Assembly: GCA_001404055.1 (NCBI GenBank)
Contig: CXTY01000005.1
Location: forward strand, 434,001-498,000
Direction: 5' to 3'
Source of the DNA: Roseibium album
GTDB taxonomy: Bacteria > Pseudomonadota > Alphaproteobacteria > Rhizobiales > Stappiaceae
Length of the DNA stretch: 64,000 nt
A program made the position numbers and the translations under genes. Below, piece after piece: positions 37,452-46,258 of the stretch. The notes under the pieces are model-generated. The model was given only the letters and a program-made list of their open reading frames with translations. It was not told where the DNA came from and did not search any database. The number at the start of each line of letters is the position of its first letter. Position 1 is the stretch's first letter.

Positions 37452-38672
37452 ATGATCGACCAAACTCAAAACCCAAAAGATTTGCTGGGACTTCCTATTC
37501 AATTGCCATGCGGCGCGAGTTTGAAGAACAGACTGATTAAATCTGCGATGTCTGACTCTCTGGGAGACGGTGAAGGCAATCCTACCAGCGACCAGATGAG
37601 ACTCTACGAAAGGTGGGCAGAAGGTGGGGCGGCGCTATCGTTGATTGGTGAAGTTCAAACGGAGCCGCACCATCCGGAAAAACCAGGGAATCTTGTATTG
37701 ATGCCTGGCGTTGATATGCCTGCCATGCAGGAGCTGGCAAGACGCGGATCAACAAATGGTGCGCAAATCTGGCCACAGCTTGGCCATGCAGGTGCGCTTT
37801 CGCATTTGCCGATCAGTCGGCCAAAGGGACCATCTCCACTTGATGTTGAGGGTCTTCAATGTGAAGGAATGTCCCTTGAAGACATTCGCGAACTTCCCGG
37901 TTTTTATGCAAGAGCAGCGAAGCTCGCAAAGGATGCCGGTTTCGGGGGTGTCCAGATCCATGCAGGCCATGGCTTCCTCCTTAGCCAGTTTCTTTCGCCG
38001 CTGTTCAACAAAAGAACGGACGCTTATGGCGGCTCCGTCGAAGAGCGGTTTCGCATCATCCAGGAAGTGCTGGATGAGGTCAGGGCGGTGGTTGGCACGT
38101 CTTTCCCAATCGGCATCAAGATCAACTCAACAGACAAACTAAGGGGTGGCTTGACCGAAGACGATGCATTGAAGGTTGTTCGTATCCTGGATCAAACTTC
38201 CGTTGATCTGATCGATATTAGTGGTGGAACCTACTTCCCAGGCGCCGCATCGAGTTCAGATGGTAGGTCATCTGGGCCCTACTTCCTTGAATTCTCCCGG
38301 CGCGCTAAAGAGTTGACCTCCATTCCCGTCATGGCGACGGGAGGATTTAGGACGCGTGACCAGGTGCATGCAGCCTTTGAGACGGACAGTGTGGATGCTG
38401 TTGGTCTTGCCCGCACCATGGTGCTCAATCCGTCGCTTGCAAATACCTGGTTGTGTGATGATAGCGGCGACCCAGACTTTCCTGTTTTTGTTTCACCTCC
38501 TCACGGCGGTGTCACGGCCTGGTATTCGATGCGCTTGACCGCTCTCGGCCAGGATAATGAGAACCAATTCGACATGACACCGGCGTTGGCCGTCGAACGC
38601 TACGAAAAACGTGATGCGCAGCGTTGCGACAAATGGCGAAAAAGGTTCCCGAAATCTTCGAATAGGAGTTGA
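37452..38672 (+). CDS. NADH:flavin oxidoreductase, Old Yellow Enzyme family
   Basis: FMN-dependent alkene-reductase-type barrel, 406 residues. Seen: IQLPCGASLKNRLIKSAMSD at the start, QIWPQLGHAGALSH, the active-site IHAGHGFLLSQFLSPLFNKR followed by TDAYGGSVEERFR, PIGIKINSTD and the phosphate-binding PVMATGGFRTRDQV. Only the OYE half is present, without the C-terminal Fe-S/FAD part of dienoyl-CoA reductases. Substrate unknown. ATG 37452 follows GGAGCGGAG. Probably repressed by the ArsR protein encoded just upstream. Confidence 0.9.
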   Translation: MIDQTQNPKDLLGLPIQLPCGASLKNRLIKSAMSDSLGDGEGNPTSDQMRLYERWAEGGAALSLIGEVQTEPHHPEKPGNLVLMPGVDMPAMQELARRGSTNGAQIWPQLGHAGALSHLPISRPKGPSPLDVEGLQCEGMSLEDIRELPGFYARAAKLAKDAGFGGVQIHAGHGFLLSQFLSPLFNKRTDAYGGSVEERFRIIQEVLDEVRAVVGTSFPIGIKINSTDKLRGGLTEDDALKVVRILDQTSVDLIDISGGTYFPGAASSSDGRSSGPYFLEFSRRAKELTSIPVMATGGFRTRDQVHAAFETDSVDAVGLARTMVLNPSLANTWLCDDSGDPDFPVFVSPPHGGVTAWYSMRLTALGQDNENQFDMTPALAVERYEKRDAQRCDKWRKRFPKSSNRS

Positions 38673-38799
38673 ATACAGCAATCAAAAAATCGCCAAATCC
38701 GGAATGACGACGCGGGTCATGCTGAAACTTGACTTTCAAACTGACCGACTTGCACATATTCGGCGCATTGGACGAACAACTGGCGAATGGGTTTAGCAC

Positions 38800-39822
38800 A
38801 TGAATGGACGGATGGGACTTGCGATCATCGGCTTGGGAATGGCCTCGAAGCCGCACGCACTTGCTATCAAGGATATGTCTGATCGGATTGATGTTCGCGG
38901 TGTCTTCGCCCGATCTGAAAAATCGCGCAATGAATTTTCGAACGCATATGGATTTCCGGTTGTCGAGAATATCGAAGCGTTGGTGATAGACCCAACGGTT
39001 GACGCTTTGTTGTTGCTCACACCGCCAAATGCACGCACCGAAATCATTTCGCTGTTTGCTGGGTCAGGTAAGCATATCCTTTGTGAAAAACCACTCGAGA
39101 GGACAGTCGATACCGCGACTAATATCGTTGAAACCTGTGAAAATGCTGGTGTCCGTCTCGGCGTCGTATTTCAACATCGATTTCGGGCAGCATCCCTAAA
39201 ACTGTCTGAACTGATCGCTGCTGGAGACCTTGGCCAGATCCGTGTTGTCCGTGCTGACATTCCCTGGTGGCGCGATCAGGCTTATTACGACGACCCGGGT
39301 AGGGGAACTTATGAAAGGGACGGCGGCGGCGTCCTGATATCGCAGGCCGTACACACGCTTGACTTCATGTTGTCGTTGATCCCGCCCGTCACGGCTGTCC
39401 AGGCATTGTGCGCGACGACATCCTTTCACCAGATGGAAGCAGAAGATTTTTGTGCCAGCGCGTTTGAATTTGAAGGTGGCGTCGGGTCGATTGTCGCCAG
39501 CACGGCAAGCTTTCCGGGAAACGGGGAGAGCCTGTCGCTGGATTGCGACAACGCTTCTGTCTCACTCAAGTCGGGTAGCCTGACCATTAATTGGCGCGAT
39601 GGACGCATCGATCAGTTTGGGGAGGAAGCTGATACCGGTGGCGGCGCAGATCCAATGGCATTCCCTTATGAATGGCACAAATCGCTTATTGGCGAGTTTA
39701 CGGAAGCCGTTGCAGAAAATCGAGATCCACTCGTGACCGGCAGACAAGCACTGGAAGTCCACCGACTGATCCAGGCCTTGGAACTTTCGTCAAAACAGGG
39801 GCAGCGGATTGCGTTAGCCTGA
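38800..39822 (+). CDS. Gfo/Idh/MocA family oxidoreductase
   Basis: NAD(P)-dependent sugar- or polyol-type dehydrogenase of 340 residues. N-terminal Rossmann domain GLAIIGLGMASKPHALA, the family motif HILCEKPLERTVD with its catalytic-region Lys, and a C-terminal alpha/beta domain with GGGVLISQAVHTLDFML carrying the active-site His. Substrate not readable. It follows the flavin oxidoreductase by 127 bases on the same strand and may be co-expressed. Confidence 0.88.
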   Translation: MNGRMGLAIIGLGMASKPHALAIKDMSDRIDVRGVFARSEKSRNEFSNAYGFPVVENIEALVIDPTVDALLLLTPPNARTEIISLFAGSGKHILCEKPLERTVDTATNIVETCENAGVRLGVVFQHRFRAASLKLSELIAAGDLGQIRVVRADIPWWRDQAYYDDPGRGTYERDGGGVLISQAVHTLDFMLSLIPPVTAVQALCATTSFHQMEAEDFCASAFEFEGGVGSIVASTASFPGNGESLSLDCDNASVSLKSGSLTINWRDGRIDQFGEEADTGGGADPMAFPYEWHKSLIGEFTEAVAENRDPLVTGRQALEVHRLIQALELSSKQGQRIALA

Positions 39823-39824
39823 GA

Positions 39825-40505
39825 TTAATCGCCAGCTACAAAATAGTGCAGCGTTCCATCCGGTCCGATGCCGACCCTGTAAAACGTCCAGGCACCAAAG
39901 TCCTGCATCTCGGCGAAATCACCGGCGGTGACAATACGAAACATCTCAACCTTCTGATCCGGCGTCAGATCAAAAAGCGGATAGCGCGCAAAATAGGGCC
40001 AGATATACATCTCCTGCGGAGTGCCGGCATCGACATGCAGGAAACCGGCTTCCAGGGTATCAGCCAGAATCGCCAGGATCTCAAACCCTTCGCCATCGCC
40101 GGAGCTGGATTTCAGAAAATCAATCGGATCATCGATTTCGCCGAAGGAAAGCGTTGGCGGCAATTCGTTGCTCTCCAACACCATGCGGATACGTTCCATA
40201 TTACCGGCAAGTGCAGCTTCTCTTAGTTGCGAGTGCATGCGCTTGACCGGTTTGGGTAGATAAGCGGTGTCATAGAGAACTTGCGGCAGATCGTCTGTGT
40301 CCTGATCCGTAGCTGTTTCACTGGTATCTGTTTCCGGCAGGGGGAGTTCGCTTTCCGGGAGACTGAGTTCTTCAGCAGGAATAGGCGCGGTTTGCAGTTG
40401 TTCAACGGGGTTTAGCGGGATTGTTTCCGTCTGGACAGGCTTCGCCAGACTTGTGCCGGTCGTGAGCAAGGCGATCAGAATTGCCGCTGAAAATTTCCGT
40501 CCCAT
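39825..40505 (-). CDS. Unknown exported protein with ankyrin-like segment
   Basis: A 226-residue protein with a Sec signal peptide (KFSAAILIALLTTGTSLA) and a long Pro/Glu/Thr-rich linker (about 25-80). The rest is folded: LREAALAGNMERIRMVLESN looks like one ankyrin-type repeat, followed by ILADTLEAGFLHVDAGTPQE and a C-terminal FYRVGIGPDGTLHYFVAGD. Probably periplasmic; function unknown. ATG 40505 follows AGGAGG; the longer frame to 40610 is rejected. It ends 2 bases from the convergent Gfo/Idh/MocA stop. Confidence 0.72.
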   Translation of the reverse strand: MGRKFSAAILIALLTTGTSLAKPVQTETIPLNPVEQLQTAPIPAEELSLPESELPLPETDTSETATDQDTDDLPQVLYDTAYLPKPVKRMHSQLREAALAGNMERIRMVLESNELPPTLSFGEIDDPIDFLKSSSGDGEGFEILAILADTLEAGFLHVDAGTPQEMYIWPYFARYPLFDLTPDQKVEMFRIVTAGDFAEMQDFGAWTFYRVGIGPDGTLHYFVAGD

Positions 40506-40685
40506 GGCAACCGCCTCCTGGTTTCCAGCCCCTGGTATCCCGAGGTCCTTCCATAAACAATTCATGGCAGTGTGGAAACCGGGCAGATCGAATTTTCTCT
40601 TTCTTGTCATTGGATGTCAGGACGTTTATCGAGGGGTGGTCTGCCTTTTGGAACCCGGGCGGCGGCCTATAGAAAAGGACCGAGT

Positions 40686-41324
40686 GTGGCATTTTTTGAA
40701 TACGCTCTGATCGGATATTTTGTTGGTATTCTGACAACAGCACCGGTCGGACCAGTTAATGTCATGGCCATTCAACACGCGGTTCGCAGCGGGTTTCACC
40801 ACGGCGTCTATGTCGGCCTTGGGGCCGTTGTTGCAGACACGATTTATGCTGCTGCTGCAATTTTTGGCGTTGCCGCGGTAACGCAGTTCGTCGAGGGGCA
40901 GATCAAGCTCATTGAGATTGTCGGAGGTGCGCTTCTGATAATATTCGGCTTGAAGATCTGGAATACGCATCCTCATTTGAGCAAAAAGGGAAACGTCAAG
41001 GAACATGGCTTTTTAGGCGACGCCACAGCAGCCTTTTTCTTGGCGATTACCAACCCGGGTACGATCCTCGCCTTTGTGGCGATCTTCGGTGGTTTGGGCG
41101 ACCTAAGGCCCGCTCATGACAACTACTTTGGCGCCCTGGTAATGGTTGCTGGGGTTACCGCAGGAGCAACATCCTGGTGGGTCATCGTTTCTGCGGCTGT
41201 TTCGCGATTCCGAACAAGAATTGACGACCAGTGGCTGGATCGGGCCAATCATATTGCAGGTGCCATTCTGCTTGCATTCGGTGCGTTGATTTACCTTGAC
41301 CTTGCGTTTGATCTGTTCAGTTAG
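40686..41324 (+). CDS. LysE family translocator
   Basis: Inner-membrane exporter of the LysE/RhtB superfamily, 212 residues, with about six hydrophobic helices. The N-terminal LIGYFVGILTTAPVGPVNVM and the Gly-rich ITNPGTILAFVAIFGGLG are characteristic. Likely exports an amino acid or similar small molecule; substrate unknown. The start is GTG 40686 with AAGGA just upstream; the longer frame from 40572 is not supported. Divergent from the exported unknown protein. Confidence 0.85.
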   Translation: MAFFEYALIGYFVGILTTAPVGPVNVMAIQHAVRSGFHHGVYVGLGAVVADTIYAAAAIFGVAAVTQFVEGQIKLIEIVGGALLIIFGLKIWNTHPHLSKKGNVKEHGFLGDATAAFFLAITNPGTILAFVAIFGGLGDLRPAHDNYFGALVMVAGVTAGATSWWVIVSAAVSRFRTRIDDQWLDRANHIAGAILLAFGALIYLDLAFDLFS

Positions 41325-41362
41325 GTCTTTGTTGTGCCTGATCACATCAGGGCGAACTTTAC

Positions 41363-41393
41363 AAAAACAAAAAGGCCGAAAATTCCGGCCTTT
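41363..41393 (-). terminator. Terminator of the small acidic-protein gene
   Basis: AAAGGCCG (41371-41378) pairs with CGGCCTTT (41386-41393), 7-base loop; on the minus strand it is followed by T5 and more T residues (41373-41363). It serves the reverse gene ending at 41418 and may also limit read-through from lysE. Confidence 0.85.
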
Positions 41394-41417
41394 AGATCTG
41401 TTTGATTTCTAACGCGT

Positions 41418-41690
41418 CTACTGGAGAACGCGATTGACTGTGTAGTCGCCTTGCAAGATACGATCCGGTAAGCCCTCGGCCAGCTTGGCAACGGCATCTT
41501 CGCCGTAGGCGGCAACAAGGTCGGCAAGCGCTGTAAACATGGCTGCGTGAGCAACCGCATCCGCGTCTACGCCATTGGCTATGGCTTCTGCCCACGCGTC
41601 AGAGATAAAGCCAAGTGCAGCGCGTCTGATGTCTTCGTCTTCAGCAAATTCGGCTTCCATTGCCGCGTCAGCGTAATCGTCGTTTATCAT
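41418..41690 (-). CDS. Small acidic protein of unknown function
   Basis: A 90-residue, very acidic, Ala-rich, probably all-helical protein; no Cys, no signal peptide, no membrane helix. I do not recognise the family. A dedicated terminator follows, and about 190 bases without a gene precede it (41691-41880), which supports a real stand-alone gene. Confidence 0.65.
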   Translation of the reverse strand: MINDDYADAAMEAEFAEDEDIRRAALGFISDAWAEAIANGVDADAVAHAAMFTALADLVAAYGEDAVAKLAEGLPDRILQGDYTVNRVLQ

Positions 41691-41880
41691 TCGTTACCTT
41701 ACCGGTCTGTCACTATCGCCCGGAGAAGTCACCGAAGTGCTTCTGCCTCGAATCTCATGGTCTGATCTTAGCACGGCAATTCGCGCTGATAAGTAACCGT
41801 GAACGCAAACTTAACGGCCACCCACAAATTTGATTCAAAAGGTTAACTAACTCGTAACAATTTGGGGATTTCTGCAGGAT

Positions 41881-42291
41881 TTATCGCCCATATCGGCTGG
41901 TAACATCACTGATTATGACTTCACCTTCGCTCAGATACTGTCCCATAGCGATACGCGCAGCCTCTGTACACTCCTTATAAGCGACTGAGAAACCACGATA
42001 ACCCTGGTTAAAACGCTCAATGAATCGGCGGCGGCGGTTTTCGTCCAGCGTTTCGGCGTCAAGGAAGTCTTCCATCCGGTCGCGCCAGGCAGGGGTGTCA
42101 GCCTGTTCACAAAGCGGGCGCAGAAAATGAAGAGCACCGAAAATCTCGGACAAGCGCATCAATTGCTGCTCATAAGGGGGCGCATCGGAAGAAATGTCTT
42201 GCGCAAGGACGGGTTGCCCCTGGAGCAACAAACCGAAGACCGCAACAAATGCGGTCCGCTGAAGGACTAATCGCGAGCACTTTTTCTTCAT
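41881..42291 (-). CDS. TIGR02301 family exported protein
   Basis: A 136-residue protein with a signal peptide (FVAVFGLLLQGQPVLAQ) and a helical mature part: YEQQLMRLSEIFGALHFLRP then LC, RDRMEDFLDAE and RRRRFIERFNQGYRGF. These features fit the uncharacterised alphaproteobacterial family TIGR02301. Two Cys could form a disulfide in the periplasm. It lies downstream of the DUF3179 and Nudix genes on the same strand (38 bases after DUF3179). Confidence 0.78.
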   Translation of the reverse strand: MKKKCSRLVLQRTAFVAVFGLLLQGQPVLAQDISSDAPPYEQQLMRLSEIFGALHFLRPLCEQADTPAWRDRMEDFLDAETLDENRRRRFIERFNQGYRGFSVAYKECTEAARIAMGQYLSEGEVIISDVTSRYGR

Positions 42292-42329
42292 GGGCGGATC
42301 ATGCTCACAGACCGCGTTTGCTGCAAGAC

Positions 42330-43358
42330 CTATGGAGCCTTGATCCCAAGAATTGGTAAATCCGGATGGAATGCGTGAACGACAAATGCAAAGGTCACGT
42401 CATGAACCAGGGATTTTTCACCTGTACTTCCAGATCTTAGGGCCTCAACAGAACCAATTAAACGCCCCTGTCCGGTGTCGCTATTGTCCAGGATGGAGGC
42501 TTGCTCCCCAGTCCATCGCAGCTGGACCTTTTCTGAAAGCGCCACGGATTCGGAATTCCGGACATGATCCAGAGTGGCTGCAAACGTCTGCTCTCCATCG
42601 CGAACAACCACGACCCGGGCCATCGGGTTGATATGTTCAGGCAAGTCTCCCTGGTAGAGAGGGTAGGGCGCTGATCGGCTGTCATATCCGACATAAGGGT
42701 TCCGGCCATAATCGCGGCGCGCTGGTTGAGGGCGAGCCAGAACCAGGGCATCCGGATGTTCTTTTTGAAACGCACCGAATGCGACCACACGGGACGGGAG
42801 CATCTTCAGTTGCCGTCCTGAAAGTGTGCCGACAATCCCTTCACCGGTGAATTGTTGCCACCAGCTCTCTGTCTGCCGGTCATACATGACCAGATCTGAA
42901 TTGCGTAGAAGGCCAGTCGTACCGAAATCGAGTATCTGTTTGTCCAGGCGGCGATCAAAGGCAATGGAGGAGTTACATAAGGGGCAATAGGTCACCGAAA
43001 CCGGAACACTTCCGATCTCATCGTTGACGATCTCGTGCCAGATCAGGATCTGGAGTGGGTAGGCCTTGACGGTATCATCCTGAAACACCTGTATGACCGG
43101 TTCCCTATCTGTCAGCCAGGTAACGTCACGGGCGCGTTCAAAGCTTGGATTGTCGATTGAGGGAATACCGTCTTTTCGCGGGCCGCCGGAAAAGATCGTC
43201 TCCAGATTGATGGTCGTCTTGGAAAAGTCAGTCGTAAAACCACCCCGGCGCCACTGGTCCGGACTAGCAGCAACTGAACTTGCCAGGAGACTGAGCATCA
43301 GCGCCGCAAGTGCAAGTATCCCGGGCGGGGTGGTTTGAGGCGCTATCTTGTTCGGCAT
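42330..43358 (-). CDS. DUF3179 domain protein
   Basis: A 342-residue exported protein (signal peptide ending near SSVAAS). The DUF3179 domain fills the mature part, with IQVFQDDTVKAYPLQILIWH, EIVNDEIGSVPVSVTYCPLC, and NSSIAFDRRL; the CPLC motif suggests redox or metal chemistry. Function unknown. Sits in a reverse-strand run with the Nudix and TIGR02301 genes. Confidence 0.85.
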   Translation of the reverse strand: MPNKIAPQTTPPGILALAALMLSLLASSVAASPDQWRRGGFTTDFSKTTINLETIFSGGPRKDGIPSIDNPSFERARDVTWLTDREPVIQVFQDDTVKAYPLQILIWHEIVNDEIGSVPVSVTYCPLCNSSIAFDRRLDKQILDFGTTGLLRNSDLVMYDRQTESWWQQFTGEGIVGTLSGRQLKMLPSRVVAFGAFQKEHPDALVLARPQPARRDYGRNPYVGYDSRSAPYPLYQGDLPEHINPMARVVVVRDGEQTFAATLDHVRNSESVALSEKVQLRWTGEQASILDNSDTGQGRLIGSVEALRSGSTGEKSLVHDVTFAFVVHAFHPDLPILGIKAP

Positions 43359-43450
43359 GCGGGGTCCCCAAAAACAGAGTACTTGCCGCTATCGTCCCAA
43401 AAACGGGCAGTGAAGGGGAATCACAGAACCGCAAACCTCCGTGAACCGGA

Positions 43451-43873
43451 TCATGCTTGCATTAAGCGTCGGATCCGTTGGGGTGTTCCCGGGGTTGTCT
43501 GAAGATTGTCGATATCTGAGGGCAGTATCCACCTGGCGTCTGCGGCATCATCACCGGCCGATACTTCACCTGACAGATAGGGTCCGCTGAAGACTGTCAG
43601 GACGTAATGGGAGGAAACCAAACCCGCATCATCTCTTTGGATGGAATCGAACGTTTCAACCGGAACCCCGAGCCCGGCTTTCACACCGGTTTCCTCAAGG
43701 AGTTCCCGCTCCGCAGCGTTCCGGAGGCTCTCACCAAGTTCGACAAGCCCACCTGGCAGGCTCCAATAGCCCTTGAAGGGCGACTTGCCGCGCTTGATCA
43801 TCAGCACAAAATCGTCCCTGACGCACAAAACGCTGACGCCGATACGCGGTGCATCTGGATAGTGCCGGGACAT
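43451..43873 (-). CDS. Nudix hydrolase
   Basis: A 140-residue pyrophosphohydrolase with a perfect Nudix box from Gly-Leu-Val-Glu-Leu-Gly-Glu to Arg-Glu-Leu-Leu-Glu-Glu-Thr-Gly-Val (about residues 41-63), expected to bind Mg2+. Text before it (VCLIKRGKSP-like FVLMIKRGKSPFKGYWSLPG) resembles ADP-ribose/NADH-type Nudix enzymes. Substrate not determined. Confidence 0.9.
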   Translation of the reverse strand: MSRHYPDAPRIGVSVLCVRDDFVLMIKRGKSPFKGYWSLPGGLVELGESLRNAAERELLEETGVKAGLGVPVETFDSIQRDDAGLVSSHYVLTVFSGPYLSGEVSAGDDAADARWILPSDIDNLQTTPGTPQRIRRLMQA

Positions 43874-43900
43874 GGAAAGCCTCGAATAGAGGAAAGTGGT

Positions 43901-43930
43901 TAGGGTTCGAAACCAAAAAACTGAACCCTA
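43901..43930. repeat. Hairpin between the Nudix gene and its upstream neighbour
   Basis: TAGGGTTC (43901-43908) pairs with GAACCCTA (43923-43930) around a 14-base loop. The arm at 43923-43930 includes the stop codon of the reverse gene 43928-44440. No T run follows the stem in the direction of transcription (T residues are in the loop). It may end or process the upstream message. Confidence 0.45.
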
Positions 43931-44440
43931 GGCAAACAAGGCGTCAATTTCCGCTTGAGCACCATCGCCTTCGTGCTGGGTCGCTTCCGGTTCAACATGG
44001 CCGTGAATGACCGCGCCGGCAACTGCAATCAAGGGCTTGATCTCGTGGGTCGCCTTGTATGCGACTTCGCCTGCAACAGCACCCGGGTCCGGGGCATCAC
44101 GCAACTGATCCTGGATCTCAACGACGAGCGTATTAATCTCGCCCACTTGCGTTTCAAGGTGCTCGCGAAGGTGAGTCGGGGCGGCATGATAGGCCTGGAT
44201 CGCCAGTTGTTTGTCTTTGAAAGTCGAATTCTCGAAATGCCCTTCGTAGTCCAAAGGCCCCCATTCGAGAACGTCTTCGGCGCAGTCTGGCATGTCGGGA
44301 AGCATCTCAAGAAGCATCATGACTTCGTTGAAATGATTGAGATAGTCAGTCGCAAGGCCGGTCTGGGCATTGATGTTTGCCTGTTCCAGCCTATCGGCTG
44401 CCAGATCTCCGGCGCCCAAAACTGGATCCAAACAGTCCAT
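43928..44440 (-). CDS. Unknown acidic protein
   Basis: A 170-residue acidic protein, mainly helical (HFNEVMMLLEMLPDMPDC and HLREHLETQVGEINTLVVEI), without signal peptide or membrane helix. Not recognised. ATG 44440 follows AGGGGGTG, which is better than the GTG at 44446. It starts the reverse-strand run that continues with the Nudix, DUF3179 and TIGR02301 genes. Confidence 0.68.
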   Translation of the reverse strand: MDCLDPVLGAGDLAADRLEQANINAQTGLATDYLNHFNEVMMLLEMLPDMPDCAEDVLEWGPLDYEGHFENSTFKDKQLAIQAYHAAPTHLREHLETQVGEINTLVVEIQDQLRDAPDPGAVAGEVAYKATHEIKPLIAVAGAVIHGHVEPEATQHEGDGAQAEIDALFA

Positions 44441-44559
44441 TCCCACCCCCTTGTTATTGACTTGAGTCCCAAGCTACTTCTTTTTTGTTTCCAATTGCCT
44501 AACTTGAAGGCAGCTTGTGGCCGATAGACCAAATAAACGGTCGTGAATTGGAGAGACAA

Positions 44560-45300
44560 ATGTGTGGCCGCCTAGCCCTTACGACACCACCGGACGCGGT
44601 GAGGGATTTTTTCAGCTACACGGATCAACCGAATTTCCCGGCTCGCTACAACATTGCCCCCACCCAGCCGATCGCAACCGTTCGGTACGAATATGGAAAA
44701 CGTAGGTTTCATCTATTGCGCTGGGGGCTCATTCCATCCTGGGTCAAAGACCCGGCTAGCTTTACGTTGTTGATCAATGCAAGAGCTGAAACCGCGGCAG
44801 AAAAGCCTTCATTTCGGGCCGCTATGCGCCATCACCGGTGTTTGATACCAGCAAGTGGTTTCTATGAATGGCGACGCACACCGGAAGGCAAACAGCCTTT
44901 CTGGATCCATCCTGCCGACGGTGAAATCATGGCATTTGCCGGACTGTGGGACACATGGTGCGATCCCGATGGTGGCGACATGGATTCAGGTGCAATTCTT
45001 ACGATCGGCTCTAACCGGATGATGTCCGCAATTCACCACCGCATGCCGGTGATCCTGAAACCGGATTCCTTTGAAACCTGGTTGGATACCGCCAATGTCA
45101 ACGTGCGGGAAGCCAAGAAGATGCTCCGACCTATCGAAGATGACTACCTTGTGGCCACCCCGATTTCCAACCGCGTCAACAAGGTCGTCAATGATGACGC
45201 AAGCATACTGGAACCTGTCGAATTGAGCGAAAAATCACCGCAATCAAAGCAGGCGAAATCCGAAAATAAGACGGACAAGAATCAGCTTGATCTGTTCTGA
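44560..45300 (+). CDS. SOS response-associated peptidase (YedK/SRAP family)
   Basis: SRAP/HMCES-type protein that covalently caps abasic sites in single-stranded DNA, 246 residues. Start MCGRLAL places Cys2 at the mature N-terminus, the catalytic residue; ARYNIAPTQPIATVRY, RWGLIPSWVKDP, INARAETAAEKPSFRAA, PASGFYEWRR (active Glu) and AIHHRMPVIL (active His) complete the site. The frame extends to 44515 but would bury Cys2, so ATG 44560 is certain. No LexA box was seen upstream. The C-terminal 25 residues are a charged tail. Confidence 0.95.
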   Translation: MCGRLALTTPPDAVRDFFSYTDQPNFPARYNIAPTQPIATVRYEYGKRRFHLLRWGLIPSWVKDPASFTLLINARAETAAEKPSFRAAMRHHRCLIPASGFYEWRRTPEGKQPFWIHPADGEIMAFAGLWDTWCDPDGGDMDSGAILTIGSNRMMSAIHHRMPVILKPDSFETWLDTANVNVREAKKMLRPIEDDYLVATPISNRVNKVVNDDASILEPVELSEKSPQSKQAKSENKTDKNQLDLF

Positions 45301-45381
45301 TCAAGTCGCTTGACGAAGAATTACCGTGCAAAGTGTGAGCTCAGGTTATAGGGGAGAGGCAGTTCGGGTAAGGAATAAGAA

Positions 45382-46248
45382 ATGACCGAGAGAGACGATC
45401 CGCTCCCTGAAGAAGTACCTGAAGATGCGACACTGGATGAAGCCCTGGCAGAAGCCTACAACAGGGGGCTGGAGTTGCAGAGGTCGGGAGACCTTGAAGG
45501 TGCAGAAGAGGCTTTTCGTCTGGCCCTTGCACTCGATCCGGAAGATACCGGCGGGGTCAGTATTCGTCTTGCAGCGATTGGCGCAGAGCGGGCGCCGGAG
45601 AAAATGCCGGATGCTTATGTCGCAACGCTCTTCGACCAACATGCGGACGTGTTCGACGAGATCCTTGTGGATGGGCTCGGCTATTGTGTCCCCTTGCTCC
45701 TGCGCGAGTTGATTGGCCGATTGAAAATCGGACCGTTTGACCGCCTGCTCGATCTCGGCTGTGGCACGGGCCTGACCGGCATGGCTCTTGCCGATTGTAC
45801 TGTGCATCGTACGGGTGTCGACCTGTCGGAGCGCATTGTCGAACTCGCATTTGATCGACAGGTCTATGATGATCTCTATGTCGGTGAAGCTGTTGAATTT
45901 TTGGAAGAATTTGAAGATGATGACGGCGTGCGCGAGAAATGGACACTCGTTGCTGCGACAGACGTCTTCCCTTATCTTGGCGCGGTCGAGCCGTTCCTGC
46001 AGGCCGCTGCCGAACGTCTTGTTCCGCGAGGGTACCTCGCGTTTTCAACCGAAACCCTTGATGAAAAGGTTCTAGAGGGACGGTCTTATATGGTCGGGCC
46101 GAAAAATCGTTTTGCGCAAGGCGAAATCTACATTCGTTCTGCCTTGAATTCAGCTGGGTTCGAAATCCTGGCCATGGATCCAATCACCGTACGGCAGGAG
46201 GACGGCTATCCGGTTCCCGGTCACCTTGCGGTCGCACGGTTGATTTGA
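45382..46248 (+). CDS. TPR-containing SAM-dependent methyltransferase
   Basis: A 288-residue protein with one or two N-terminal TPR-like helices (LAEAYNRGLELQRSGDLEGA, then EEAFRLALALDPED) joined to a class I methyltransferase: motif I LLDLGCGTGLTGMALAD, acidic GVDLSERIVELA, and LVAATDVFPYLGAV. TPR-methyltransferase fusions of this kind occur across alphaproteobacteria; substrate unknown, possibly a protein or lipid partner bound by the TPR. It ends 10 bases from the convergent caspase-fold gene. Confidence 0.85.
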   Translation: MTERDDPLPEEVPEDATLDEALAEAYNRGLELQRSGDLEGAEEAFRLALALDPEDTGGVSIRLAAIGAERAPEKMPDAYVATLFDQHADVFDEILVDGLGYCVPLLLRELIGRLKIGPFDRLLDLGCGTGLTGMALADCTVHRTGVDLSERIVELAFDRQVYDDLYVGEAVEFLEEFEDDDGVREKWTLVAATDVFPYLGAVEPFLQAAAERLVPRGYLAFSTETLDEKVLEGRSYMVGPKNRFAQGEIYIRSALNSAGFEILAMDPITVRQEDGYPVPGHLAVARLI

Positions 46249-46258
46249 TCGACAAAAC

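Noticed and set aside
44441..44559. LexA box before the YedK/SRAP gene
   Set aside because: No GTTC-N7-GTTC or similar alphaproteobacterial LexA pattern found.
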